DNA from: Auanema rhodensis
Lineage: Eukaryota; Nematoda; Chromadorea; Rhabditida; Rhabditidae
Direction: 5' to 3'
NCBI GenBank assembly: GCA_964057225.1
Contig: OZ059895.1
Location: 2,418,001-2,482,000, forward strand
DNA: 64,000 nucleotides
The notes under the pieces are model-generated. The model was not told where the DNA came from. It searched no databases and saw only the letters and a program-made list of their open reading frames with translations. Below, one piece after another: positions 10,531-24,400 of this stretch (positions within the stretch are counted from its first letter, which is position 1; the number at the start of each line of letters is the position of its first letter). Both the position numbers and the translations under genes were made by a program.

Positions 10531-12636
10531 TCGTTGAATAACATTGTCCATCGTCTTTGCCTTGAAAAATGGAATCTAAAAACATCTACTTTTTGCTAAA
10601 TTATTTTGAAATTTTTCGAAAAAATTTTTGTCAAAATGTTTTTGGAAGCAATGTTGAGTGTACATGGTAACTCAACATACACTAATGCATCATTTTTCAA
10701 ACAATCATAACCAATTTGTGTATTAAGCGTTTCTCAATGTAGTATAGTGTATTCGATGCGGATTTTTAAGCTGCGTCGATCTGTGTTATCAGATTTGCGC
10801 TAGCTTGAAAATGCACCGAGATATCAACTGATATAAGTTCACACTTATATCCTCGATTTTCACCCTGAAGAATTAATTTTTTCGTTGAATAACATTGTCT
10901 ATCGTCTTTGCCTTGAAAAATGGAATCTAAAAACATCTACTTTTTGCTAAATTATTTTGAAATTTTTCGAAAAAATTTTTGTCAAAATGTTTTTGGAAGC
11001 AATGTTGAGTGTACATGGAAACTCAACATACACTAATGCATCATTTTTCAAACGATCATAACTAATTTTTGTATCAAGCGTTTCTCAATGTAGTATAGTG
11101 CATTCGATGCAGATTTTTAAGCTGCGTCGATCTGTGTTATCAGATTTGCGCTAGCTTAAAAATGCACCGAGATATCAACTGATATAAGTTCACACTTATA
11201 TCCTCGATTTTCACCCTGAAGAATTAATTTTTTCGTTGAATAGCATTGTCCATCGTCTTTGCCTTGAAAAAAGGAATCTAAAAACATCTACTTTTTGCTA
11301 AATTATTCTGAAATTTTTCGAAAAAATTTTTGTCAAAATGTTTTTGGAAGCAATGTTGAGTGTACATGGAAACTCAACATACACTAATGCATCATTTTTC
11401 AAACGATCATAACTAATTTTTGTATCAAGCGTTTCTTAATGTAGTATAGTGCATTCGATGCGGATTTTTAAGCTGCGTCGATCTGTGTTATCAGATTTGC
11501 GCTAGCTTAAAAATGCACCGAGATATCAACTGATATAAGTTCACACTTATATCCTCGATTTTCACCCTGAAGAATTAATTTTTTCGTTGAATAACATTGT
11601 CCATCGTCTTTGCCTTGAAAAATGGAATCTAAAAACATCTACTTTTTGCTAAATTATTTTGAAATTTTTCGAAAAAATTTTTGTCAAAATGTTTTTGGAA
11701 GCAATGTTGAGTGTACATGGTAACTCAACATACACTAATGCATCATTTTTCGAACAATCATAACCAATTTGTGTATTAAGCGTTTCTCAATGTAGTATAG
11801 TGTATTCGATGCGGATTTTTAAGCTGCGTCGATCTGTGTTATCAGATTTGCGCTAGCTTGAAAATGCACCGAGATATCAACTGATATAAGTTCACACTTA
11901 TATCCTCGATTTTCACCCTGAAGAATTAATTTTTTCGTTGAATAACATTGTCTATCGTCTTTGCCTTGAAAAATGGAATCTAAAAACATCTACTTTTTGC
12001 TAAATTATTTTGAAATTTTTCGAAAAAATTTTTGTCAAAATGTTTTTGGAAGCAATGTTGAGTGTACATGGAAACTCAACATACACTAATGCATCATTTT
12101 TCAAACGATCATAACTAATTTTTGTATCAAGCGTTTCTCAATGTAGTATAGTGCATTCGATGCAGATTTTTAAGCTGCGTCGATCTGTGTTATCAGATTT
12201 GCGCTAGCTTAAAAATGCACCGAGATATCAACTGATATAAGTTCACACTTATATCCTCGATTTTCACCCTGAAGAATTAATTTTTTCGTTGAATAGCATT
12301 GTCCATCGTCTTTGCCTTGAAAAAAGGAATCTAAAAACATCTACTTTTTGCTAAATTATTCTGAAATTTTTCGAAAAAATTTTTGTCAAAATGTTTTTGG
12401 AAGCAATGTTGAGTGTACATGGAAACTCAACATACACTAATGCATCATTTTTCAAACGATCATAACTAATTTTTGTATCAAGCGTTTCTTAATGTAGTAT
12501 AGTGCATTCGATGCGGATTTTTAAGCTGCGTCGATCTGTGTTATCAGATTTGCGCTAGCTTAAAAATGCACCGAGATATCAACTGATATAAGTTCACACT
12601 TATATCCTCGATTTTCACCCTGAAGAATTAATTTTT
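10531..12636 (+). repeat. Two beta-gamma-delta trios, 2 x 1053 bp
   Basis: M31-M33 and M34-M36 share beta with ggtaactc and gtgtattcg, gamma with tctatcg and gcag, and delta with aatagc, attattctg and cttaatg. The second copy differs by A169 to G in its beta unit (tttttcgaacaatc, near 11752). The pair marks a local tandem duplication of a three-unit repeat. Confidence 0.8.
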
Positions 12637-14040
12637 TCGTTGAATAACATTGTCCATTGTCTTTGCCTTGAAAAATGAAATCTAAAAACATCTACTTTTT
12701 GCTAAATTATTTTGAAATTTTTCGAAAAAATTTTTGTCAAAATGTTTTTGGAAGCAATGTTGAGTGTACATGGAAACTCAACATACACTAATGCATCATT
12801 TTTCAAACGATCATAACTAATTTTTGTATCAAACGTTTCTCAATGTAGTATAGTGCATTCGATGCGGATTTTTAAGCTGCGTCGATCTGTGTTATCAGAT
12901 TTGCGCTAGCTTGAAAATGCACCGAGATATCAACTGATATAAGTTCACACTTATATCCTCGATTTTCACCCTGAAGAATTAATTTTTTCGTTGAATAACA
13001 TTGTCCATTGTCTTTGCCTTGAAAAATGAAATCTAAAAACATCTACTTTTTGCTAAATTATTTTGAAATTTTTCGAAAAAATTTTTGTCAAAATGTTTTT
13101 GGAAGCAATGTTGAGTGTACATGGAAACTCAACATACACTAATGCATCATTTTTCAAACGATCATAACTAATTTTTGTATCAAGCGTTTCTCAATGTAGT
13201 ATAGTGCATTCGATGCGGATTTTTAAGCTGCGTCGATCTGTGTTATCAGATTTGCGCTAGCTTGAAAATGCACCGAGATATCAACTGATATAAGTTCACA
13301 CTTATATCCTCGATTTTCACCCTGAAGAATTAATTTTTTCGTTGAATAACATTGTCTATCGTCTTTGCCTTGAAAAATGGAATCTAAAAACATCTACTTT
13401 TTGCTAAATTATTTTGAAATTTTTCGAAAAAATTTTTGTCAAAATGTTTTTGGAAGCAATGTTGAGTGTACATGGAAACTCAACATACACTAATGCATCA
13501 TTTTTCAAACGATCATAACTAATTTTTGTATCAAGCGTTTCTCAATGTAGTATAGTGCATTCGATGCGGATTTTTAAGCTGCGTCGATCTGTGTTATCAG
13601 ATTTGCGCTAGCTTGAAAATGCACCGAGATATCAACTGATATAAGTTCACACTTATAACCTCGATTTTCACCCTGAAGAATTAATTTTTTCGTTGAATAG
13701 CATTGTCCATCGTCTTTGCCTTGAAAAAAGGAATCTAAAAACATCTACTTTTTGCTAAATTATTCTGAAATTTTTCGAAAAAATTTTTGTCAAAATGTTT
13801 TTGGAAGCAATGTTGAGTGTACATGGAAACTCAACATACACTAATGCATCATTTTTCAAACGATCATAACTAATTTTTGTATCAAGCGTTTCTTAATGTA
13901 GTATAGTGCATTCGATGCGGATTTTTAAGCTGCGTCGATCTGTGTTATCAGATTTGCGCTAGCTTAAAAATGCACCGAGATATCAACTGATATAAGTTCA
14001 CACTTATATCCTCGATTTTCACCCTGAAGAATTAATTTTT

Positions 14041-16848
14041 TCGTTGAATAACATTGTCCATTGTCTTTGCCTTGAAAAATGAAATCTAAAAACATCTACT
14101 TTTTGCTAAATTATTTTGAAATTTTTCGAAAAAATTTTTGTCAAAATGTTTTTGGAAGCAATGTTGAGTGTACATGGAAACTCAACATACACTAATGCAT
14201 CATTTTTCAAACGATCATAACTAATTTTTGTATCAAACGTTTCTCAATGTAGTATAGTGCATTCGATGCGGATTTTTAAGCTGCGTCGATCTGTGTTATC
14301 AGATTTGCGCTAGCTTGAAAATGCACCGAGATATCAACTGATATAAGTTCACACTTATATCCTCGATTTTCACCCTGAAGAATTAATTTTTTCGTTGAAT
14401 AACATTGTCCATTGTCTTTGCCTTGAAAAATGAAATCTAAAAACATCTACTTTTTGCTAAATTATTTTGAAATTTTTCGAAAAAATTTTTGTCAAAATGT
14501 TTTTGGAAGCAATGTTGAGTGTACATGGAAACTCAACATACACTAATGCATCATTTTTCAAACAATCATAACCAATTTGTGTATTAAGCGTTTCTCAATG
14601 TAGTATAGTGCATTCGATGCGGATTTTTAAGCTGCGTCGATCTGTGTTATCAGATTTGCGCTAGCTTGAAAATGCACCGAGATATCAACTGATATAAGTT
14701 CACACTTATATCCTCGATTTTCACCCTGAAGAATTAATTTTTTCGTTGAATAACATTGTCTATCGTCTTTGCCTTGAAAAATGGAATCTAAAAACATCTA
14801 CTTTTTGCTAAATTATTTTGAAATTTTTCGAAAAAATTTTTGTCAAAATGTTTTTGGAAGCAATGTTGAGTGTACATGGAAACTCAACATACACTAATGC
14901 ATCATTTTTCAAACGATCATAACTAATTTTTGTATCAAGCGTTTCTCAATGTAGTATAGTGCATTCGATGCAGATTTTTAAGCTGCGTCGATCTGTGTTA
15001 TCAGATTTGCGCTAGCTTAAAAATGCACCGAGATATCAACTGATATAAGTTCACACTTATATCCTCGATTTTCACCCTGAAGAATTAATTTTTTCGTTGA
15101 ATAGCATTGTCCATCGTCTTTGCCTTGAAAAAAGGAATCTAAAAACATCTACTTTTTGCTAAATTATTCTGAAATTTTTCGAAAAAATTTTTGTCAAAAT
15201 GTTTTTGGAAGCAATGTTGAGTGTACATGGAAACTCAACATACACTAATGCATCATTTTTCAAACGATCATAACTAATTTTTGTATCAAGCGTTTCTTAA
15301 TGTAGTATAGTGCATTCGATGCGGATTTTTAAGCTGCGTCGATCTGTGTTATCAGATTTGCGCTAGCTTAAAAATGCACCGAGATATCAACTGATATAAG
15401 TTCACACTTATATCCTCGATTTTCACCCTGAAGAATTAATTTTTTCGTTGAATAACATTGTCCATTGTCTTTGCCTTGAAAAATGAAATCTAAAAACATC
15501 TACTTTTTGCTAAATTATTTTGAAATTTTTCGAAAAAATTTTTGTCAAAATGTTTTTGGAAGCAATGTTGAGTGTACATGGAAACTCAACATACACTAAT
15601 GCATCATTTTTCAAACGATCATAACTAATTTTTGTATCAAACGTTTCTCAATGTAGTATAGTGCATTCGATGCGGATTTTTAAGCTGCGTCGATCTGTGT
15701 TATCAGATTTGCGCTAGCTTAAAAATGCACCGAGATATCAACTGATATAAGTTCACACTTATATCCTCGATTTTCACCCTGAAGAATTAATTTTTTCGTT
15801 GAATAACATTGTCCATTGTCTTTGCCTTGAAAAATGAAATCTAAAAACATCTACTTTTTGCTAAATTATTTTGAAATTTTTCGAAAAAATTTTTGTCAAA
15901 ATGTTTTTGGAAGCAATGTTGAGTGTACATGGAAACTCAACATACACTAATGCATCATTTTTCAAACAATCATAACCAATTTGTGTATTAAGCGTTTCTC
16001 AATGTAGTATAGTGCATTCGATGCGGATTTTTAAGCTGCGTCGATCTGTGTTATCAGATTTGCGCTAGCTTGAAAATGCACCGAGATATCAACTGATATA
16101 AGTTCACACTTATATCCTCGATTTTCACCCTGAAGAATTAATTTTTTCGTTGAATAACATTGTCTATCGTCTTTGCCTTGAAAAATGGAATCTAAAAACA
16201 TCTACTTTTTGCTAAATTATTTTGAAATTTTTCGAAAAAATTTTTGTCAAAATGTTTTTGGAAGCAATGTTGAGTGTACATGGAAACTCAACATACACTA
16301 ATGCATCATTTTTCAAACGATCATAACTAATTTTTGTATCAAGCGTTTCTCAATGTAGTATAGTGCATTCGATGCAGATTTTTAAGCTGCGTCGATCTGT
16401 GTTATCAGATTTGCGCTAGCTTAAAAATGCACCGAGATATCAACTGATATAAGTTCACACTTATATCCTCGATTTTCACCCTGAAGAATTAATTTTTTCG
16501 TTGAATAGCATTGTCCATCGTCTTTGCCTTGAAAAAAGGAATCTAAAAACATCTACTTTTTGCTAAATTATTCTGAAATTTTTCGAAAAAATTTTTGTCA
16601 AAATGTTTTTGGAAGCAATGTTGAGTGTACATGGAAACTCAACATACACTAATGCATTATTTTTCAAACGATCATAACTAATTTTTGTATCAAGCGTTTC
16701 TTAATGTAGTATAGTGCATTCGATGCGGATTTTTAAGCTGCGTCGATCTGTGTTATCAGATTTGCGCTAGCTTAAAAATGCACCGAGATATCAACTGATA
16801 TAAGTTCACACTTATATCCTTGATTTTCACCCTGAAGAATTAATTTTT
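14041..16848 (+). repeat. Two alpha-beta-gamma-delta units, 2 x 1404 bp
   Basis: M41-M44 and M45-M48 carry the four types in the same order with nearly the same marks. M41 and M45 differ at position 277 (gcttgaaaatg against gcttaaaaatg). M48 has two private changes, gcattattttt near 16657 and tatccttgat near 16817. This is the clearest copy of the block III canonical unit. Confidence 0.85.
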
Positions 16849-17199
16849 TCGTTGAATAACATTGTCCATTGTCTTTGCCTTGAAAAATGAAATCTAAAAA
16901 CATCTACTTTTTGCTAAATTATTTTGAAATTTTTCGAAAAAATTTTTGTCAAAATGTTTTTGGAAGCAATGTTGAGTGTACATGGAAACTCAACATACAC
17001 TAATGCATCATTTTTCAAACGATCATAACTAATTTTTGTATCAAACGTTTCTCAATGTAGTATAGTGCATTCGATGCGGATTTTTAAGCTGCGTCGATCT
17101 GTGTTATCAGATTTGCGCTAGCTTAAAAATGCACCGAGATATCAACTGATATAAGTTCACACTTATATCCTCGATTTTCACCCTGAAGAATTAATTTTT

Positions 17200-17550
17200 T
17201 CGTTGAATAGCATTGTCCATCGTCTTTGCCTTGAAAAAAGGAATCTAAAAACATCTACTTTTTGCTAAATTATTCTGAAATTTTTCGAAAAAATTTTTGT
17301 CAAAATGTTTTTGGAAGCAATGTTGAGTGTACATGGAAACTCAACATACACTAATGCATCATTTTTCAAACGATCATAACTAATTTTTGTATCAAGCGTT
17401 TCTCAATGTAGTATAGTGCATTCGATGCAGATTTTTAAGCTGCGTCGATCTGTGTTATCAGATTTGCGCTAGCTTAAAAATGCACCGAGATATCAACTGA
17501 TATAAGTTCACACTTATATCCTCGATTTTCACCCTGAAGAATTAATTTTT
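17200..17550 (+). repeat. Delta/gamma hybrid unit (M50)
   Basis: The left part has the delta marks G11 and C76. The right part lacks the delta mark T205 and has the gamma mark A230 (gcag). It follows an alpha unit (M49) and precedes another alpha (M51), so it shortens the repeat. The switch lies between positions 76 and 205, roughly 17275-17404. Confidence 0.7.
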
Positions 17551-19305
17551 TCGTTGAATAACATTGTCCATTGTCTTTGCCTTGAAAAATGAAATCTAAA
17601 AACATCTACTTTTTGCTAAATTATTTTGAAATTTTTTGAAAAAATTTTTGTCAAAATGTTTTTGGAAGCAATGTTGAGTGTACATGGAAACTCAACATAC
17701 ACTAATGCATCATTTTTCAAACGATCATAACTAATTTTTGTATCAAACGTTTCTCAATGTAGTATAGTGCATTCGATGCGGATTTTTAAGCTGCGTCGAT
17801 CTGTGTTATCAGATTTGCGCTAGCTTGAAAATGCACCGAGATATCAACTGATATAAGTTCACACTTATATCCTCGATTTTCACCCTGAAGAATTAATTTT
17901 TTCGTTGAATAACATTGTCCATTGTCTTTGCCTTGAAAAATGAAATCTAAAAACATCTACTTTTTGCTAAATTATTTTGAAATTTTTCGAAAAAATTTTT
18001 GTCAAAATGTTTTTGGAAGCAATGTTGAGTGTACATGGAAACTCAACATACACTAATGCATCATTTTTCAAACAATCATAACCAATTTGTGTATTAAGCG
18101 TTTCTCAATGTAGTATAGTGCATTCGATGCGGATTTTTAAGCTGCGTCGATCTGTGTTATCAGATTTGCGCTAGCTTGAAAATGCACCGAGATATCAACT
18201 GATATAAGTTCACACTTATATCCTCGATTTTCACCCTGAAGAATTAATTTTTTCGTTGAATAACATTGTCCATTGTCTTTGCCTTGAAAAATGAAATCTA
18301 AAAACATCTACTTTTTGCTAAATTATTTTGAAATTTTTCGAAAAAATTTTTGTCAAAATGTTTTTGGAAGCAATGTTGAGTGTACATGGAAACTCAACAT
18401 ACACTAATGCATCATTTTTCAAACAATCATAACCAATTTGTGTATTAAGCGTTTCTCAATGTAGTATAGTGCATTCGATGCGGATTTTTAAGCTGCGTCG
18501 ATCTGTGTTATCAGATTTGCGCTAGCTTGAAAATGCACCGAGATATCAACTGATATAAGTTCACACTTATATCCTCGATTTTCACCCTGAAGAATTAATT
18601 TTTTCGTTGAATAACATTGTCTATCGTCTTTGCCTTGAAAAATGGAATCTAAAAACATCTACTTTTTGCTAAATTATTTTGAAATTTTTCGAAAAAATTT
18701 TTGTCAAAATGTTTTTGGAAGCAATGTTGAGTGTACATGGAAACTCAACATACACTAATGCATCATTTTTCAAACGATCATAACTAATTTTTGTATCAAG
18801 CGTTTCTCAATGTAGTATAGTGCATTCGATGCAGATTTTTAAGCTGCGTCGATCTGTGTTATCAGATTTGCGCTAGCTTAAAAATGCACCGAGATATCAA
18901 CTGATATAAGTTCACACTTATATCCTCGATTTTCACCCTGAAGAATTAATTTTTTCGTTGAATAGCATTGTCCATCGTCTTTGCCTTGAAAAAAGGAATC
19001 TAAAAACATCTACTTTTTGCTAAATTATTCTGAAATTTTTCGAAAAAATTTTTGTCAAAATGTTTTTGGAAGCAATGTTGAGTGTACATGGAAACTCAAC
19101 ATACACTAATGCATCATTTTTCAAACGATCATAACTAATTTTTGTATCAAGCGTTTCTTAATGTAGTATAGTGCATTCGATGCGGATTTTTAAGCTGCGT
19201 CGATCTGTGTTATCAGATTTGCGCTAGCTTAAAAATGCACCGAGATATCAACTGATATAAGTTCACACTTATATCCTCGATTTTCACCCTGAAGAATTAA
19301 TTTTT
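17551..19305 (+). repeat. Five-unit block III variant with doubled beta
   Basis: M51 to M55 read alpha, beta, beta, gamma, delta. M52 and M53 share all beta marks (ccattg, caaacaatcataacc, gcttgaaaatg). M51 has a private attttttgaaaaa. This is a single-unit gain like that in 2107-3861. Confidence 0.8.
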
Positions 19306-20709
19306 TCGTTGAATAACATTGTCCATTGTCTTTGCCTTGAAAAATGAAATCTAAAAACATCTACTTTTTGCTAAATTATTTTGAAATTTTTCGAAAAAAT
19401 TTTTGTCAAAATGTTTTTGGAAGCAATGTTGAGTGTACATGGAAACTCAACATACACTAATGCATCATTTTTCAAACGATCATAACTAATTTTTGTATCA
19501 AACGTTTCTCAATGTAGTATAGTGCATTCGATGCGGATTTTTAAGCTGCGTCGATCTGTGTTATCAGATTTGCGCTAGCTTAAAAATGCACCGAGATATC
19601 AACTGATATAAGTTCACACTTATATCCTCGATTTTCACCCTGAAGAATTAATTTTTTCGTTGAATAGCATTGTCCATCGTCTTTGCCTTGAAAAAAGGAA
19701 TCTAAAAACATCTACTTTTTGCTAAATTATTCTGAAATTTTTCGAAAAAATTTTTGTCAAAATGTTTTTGGAAGCAATGTTGAGTGTACATGGAAACTCA
19801 ACATACACTAATGCATCATTTTTCAAACGATCATAACTAATTTTTGTATCAAGCGTTTCTTAATGTAGTATAGTGCATTCGATGCGGATTTTTAAGCTGC
19901 GTCGATCTGTGTTATCAGATTTGCGCTAGCTTAAAAATGCACCGAGATATCAACTGATATAAGTTCACACTTATATCCTCGATTTTCACCCTGAAGAATT
20001 AATTTTTTCGTTGAATAACATTGTCCATTGTCTTTGCCTTGAAAAATGAAATCTAAAAACATCTACTTTTTGCTAAATTATTTTGAAATTTTTCGAAAAA
20101 ATTTTTGTCAAAATGTTTTTGGAAGCAATGTTGAGTGTACATGGAAACTCAACATACACTAATGCATCATTTTTCAAACGATCATAACTAATTTTTGTAT
20201 CAAACGTTTCTCAATGTAGTATAGTGCATTCGATGCGGATTTTTAAGCTGCGTCGATCTGTGTTATCAGATTTGCGCTAGCTTAAAAATGCACCGAGATA
20301 TCAACTGATATAAGTTCACACTTATATCCTCGATTTTCACCCTGAAGAATTAATTTTTTCGTTGAATAGCATTGTCCATCGTCTTTGCCTTGAAAAAAGG
20401 AATCTAAAAACATCTACTTTTTGCTAAATTATTCTGAAATTTTTCGAAAAAATTTTTGTCAAAATGTTTTTGGAAGCAATGTTGAGTGTACATGGAAACT
20501 CAACATACACTAATGCATCATTTTTCAAACGATCATAACTAATTTTTGTATCAAGCGTTTCTTAATGTAGTATAGTGCATTCGATGCGGATTTTTAAGCT
20601 GCGTCGATCTGTGTTATCAGATTTGCGCTAGCTTAAAAATGCACCGAGATATCAACTGATATAAGTTCACACTTATATCCTCGATTTTCACCCTGAAGAA
20701 TTAATTTTT
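19306..20709 (+). repeat. Alpha-delta dimers, 2 x 702 bp
   Basis: M56-M57 and M58-M59 are both alpha (ccattg, tatcaaacg) then delta (aatagc, attattctg, cttaatg). Beta and gamma are absent. The pair looks like a recent duplication of a reduced repeat. Confidence 0.8.
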
Positions 20710-21411
20710 TCGTTGAATAACATTGTCCATTGTCTTTGCCTTGGAAAATGAAATCTAAAAACATCTACTTTTTGCTAAATTATTTTGAAATTTTTCGAAA
20801 AAATTTTTGTCAAAATGTTTTTGGAAGCAATGTTGAGTGTACATGGAAACTCAACATACACTAATGCATCATTTTTCAAACGATCATAACTAATTTTTGT
20901 ATCAAACGTTTCTGAATGTAGTATAGTGCATTCGATGCGAATTTTTAAGCTGCGTCGATCTGTGTTATCAGATTTGCGCTAGCTTAAAAATGCACCGAGA
21001 TATCAACTGATATAAGTTCACACTTATATCCTCGATTTTCACCCTGAAGAATTAATTTTTTCGTTGAATAACATTGTCCATTGTCTTTGCCTTGAAAAAT
21101 GAAATCTAAAAACATCTACTTTTTGCTAAATTATTTTGAAATTTTTCGAAAAAATTTTTGTCAAAATGTTTTTGGAAGCAATGTTGAGTGTACATGGAAA
21201 CTCAACATACACTAATGCATCATTTTTCAAACGATCATAACTAATTTTTGTATCAAACGTTTCTCAATGTAGTATAGTGCATTCGATGCGGATTTTTAAG
21301 CTGCGTCGATCTGTGTTATCAGATTTGCGCTAGCTTAAAAATGCACCGAGATATCAACTGATATAAGTTCACACTTATATCCTCGATTTTCACCCTGAAG
21401 AATTAATTTTT

Positions 21412-24400
21412 TCGTTGAATAACATTGTCCATCGTCTTTGCCTTGAAAAAAGGAATCTAAAAACATCTACTTTTTGCTAAATTATTTTGAAATTTTTGGA
21501 AAAAATTTTTGCCAAAATGTTTTTGGAAGCAATGTTGAGTGTACATGGAAACTCAACATACACTAATGCATCATTTTTCAAACGATCATAACTAATTTTT
21601 GTATTAAGCGTTTCTCAATGTAGTATAGTGCATTCGATGCGAATTTTTAAGCTGCGTCGATCTGTGTTATCAGATTTGCGCTAGCTTAAAAATGCACCGA
21701 GATATCAACTGATATAAGTTCACACTTATATCCTCGATTTTCACCCTGAAGAATTAATTTTTTCGTTGAATAACATTGTCCATCGTCTTTGCCTTGAAAA
21801 AAGGAATCTAAAAACATCTACTTTTTGCTAAATTATTTTGAAATTTTTGGAAAAAATTTTTGTCAAAATGTTTTTGGAAGCAATGTTGAGTGTACATGGA
21901 AACTCAACATACACTAATGCATCATTTTTCAAACGATCATAACTAATTTTTGTATTAAGCGTTTCTCAATGTAGTATAGTGCATTCGATGCGGATTTTTA
22001 AGCTGCGTCGATCTGTGTTATCAGATTTGCGCTAGCTTAAAAATGCACCGAGATATCAACTGATATAAGTTCACACTTATATCCTCGATTTTCACCCTGA
22101 AGAATTAATTTTTTCGTTGAATAGCATTGTCCATCGTCTTTGCCTTGAAAAAAGGAATCTAAAAACATCTACTTTTTGCTAAATTATTTTGAAATTTTTG
22201 GAAAAAATTTTTGCCAAAATGTTTTTGGAAGCAATGTTGAGTGTACATGGAAACTCAACATACACTAATGCATCATTTTTCAAACGATCATAACTAATTT
22301 TTGTATTAAGCGTTTCTCAATGTAGTATAGTGCATTCGATGCGGATTTTTAAGCTGCGTCGATCTGTGTTATCAGATTTGCGCTAGCTTAAAAATGCACC
22401 GAGATATCAACTGATATAAGTTCACACTTATATCCTCGATTTTCACCCTGAAGAATTAATTTTTTCGTTGAATAGCATTGTCCATCGTCTTTGCCTTGAA
22501 AAAAGGAATCTAAAAACATCTACTTTTTGCTAAATTATTTTGAAATTTTTGGAAAAAATTTTTGCCAAAATGTTTTTGGAAGCAATGTTGAGTGTACATG
22601 GAAACTCAACATACACTAATGCATCATTTTTCAAACGATCATAACTAATTTTTGTATTAAGCGTTTCTCAATGTAGTATAGTGCATTCGATGCGAATTTT
22701 TAAGCTGCGTCGATCTGTGTTATCAGATTTGCGCTAGCTTAAAAATGCACCGAGATATCAACTGATATAAGTTCACACTTATATCCTCGATTTTCACCCT
22801 GAAGAATTAATTTTTTCGTTGAATAACATTGTCCATCGTCTTTGCCTTGAAAAAAGGAATCTAAAAACATCTACTTTTTGCTAAATTATTTTGAAATTTT
22901 TGGAAAAAATTTTTGTCAAAATGTTTTTGGAAGCAATGTTGAGTGTACATGGAAACTCAACATACACTAATGCATCATTTTTCAAACGATCATAACTAAT
23001 TTTTGTATCAAGCGTTTCTCAATGTAGTATAGTGCATTCGATGCGGATTTTTAAGCTGCGTCGATCTGTGTTATCAGATTTGCGCTAGCTTAAAAATGCA
23101 CCGAGATATCAACTGATATAAGTTCACACTTATATCCTCGATTTTCACCCTGAAGAATTAATTTTTTCGTTGAATAACATTGTCCATCGTCTTTGCCTTG
23201 AAAAAAGGAATCTAAAAACATCTACTTTTTGCTAAATTATTTTGAAATTTTTGGAAAAAATTTTTGCCAAAATGTTTTTGGAAGCAATGTTGAGTGTACA
23301 TGGAAACTCAACATACACTAATGCATCATTTTTCAAACGATCATAACTAATTTTTGTATTAAGCGTTTCTCAATGTAGTATAGTGCATTCGATGCGAATT
23401 TTTAAGCTGCGTCGATCTGTGTTATCAGATTTGCGCTAGCTTAAAAATGCACCGAGATATCAACTGATATAAGTTCACACTTATATCCTCGATTTTCACC
23501 CTGAAGAATTAATTTTTTCGTTGAATAACATTGTCCATCGTCTTTGCCTTGAAAAAAGGAATCTAAAAACATCTACTTTTTGCTAAATTATTTTGAAATT
23601 TTTGGAAAAAATTTTTGTCAAAATGTTTTTGGAAGCAATGTTGAGTGTACATGGAAACTCAACATACACTAATGCATCATTTTTCAAACGATCATAACTA
23701 ATTTTTGTATTAAGCGTTTCTCAATGTAGTATAGTGCATTCGATGCGGATTTTTAAGCTGCGTCGATCTGTGTTATCAGATTTGCGCTAGCTTAAAAATG
23801 CACCGAGATATCAACTGATATAAGTTCACACTTATATCCTCGATTTTCACCCTGAAGAATTAATTTTTTCGTTGAATAGCATTGTCCATCGTCTTTGCCT
23901 TGAAAAAAGGAATCTAAAAACATCTACTTTTTGCTAAATTATTTTGAAATTTTTGGAAAAAATTTTTGCCAAAATGTTTTTGGAAGCAATGTTGAGTGTA
24001 CATGGAAACTCAACATACACTAATGCATCATTTTTCAAACGATCATAACTAATTTTTGTATTAAGCGTTTCTCAATGTAGTATAGTGCATTCGATGCGGA
24101 TTTTTAAGCTGCGTCGATCTGTGTTATCAGATTTGCGCTAGCTTAAAAATGCACCGAGATATCAACTGATATAAGTTCACACTTATATCCTCGATTTTCA
24201 CCCTGAAGAATTAATTTTTTCGTTGAATAGCATTGTCCATCGTCTTTGCCTTGAAAAAAGGAATCTAAAAACATCTACTTTTTGCTAAATTATTTTGAAA
24301 TTTTTGGAAAAAATTTTTGCCAAAATGTTTTTGGAAGCAATGTTGAGTGTACATGGAAACTCAACATACACTAATGCATCATTTTTCAAACGATCATAAC

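Larger units (their letters stand above)
8425..21411 (+). repeat. Block III: alpha-beta-gamma-delta higher-order family (M25-M61)
   Basis: Four types recur. Alpha has T22 (ccattg) and tatcaaacg. Beta has caaacaatcataacc (A173, C182) and G188. Gamma has T19 (tctatcg) and A230 (gcag). Delta has G11 (aatagc), C76 (attattctg) and T205 (cttaatg). Left of 12637 the unit is mostly a beta-gamma-delta trio, with beta carrying ggtaactc in M29, M31 and M34. From 12637 the four-unit order dominates. Further right there are alpha-delta dimers at 19306-20709. Unit number thus changes along the block while the types stay recognisable. Confidence 0.85.
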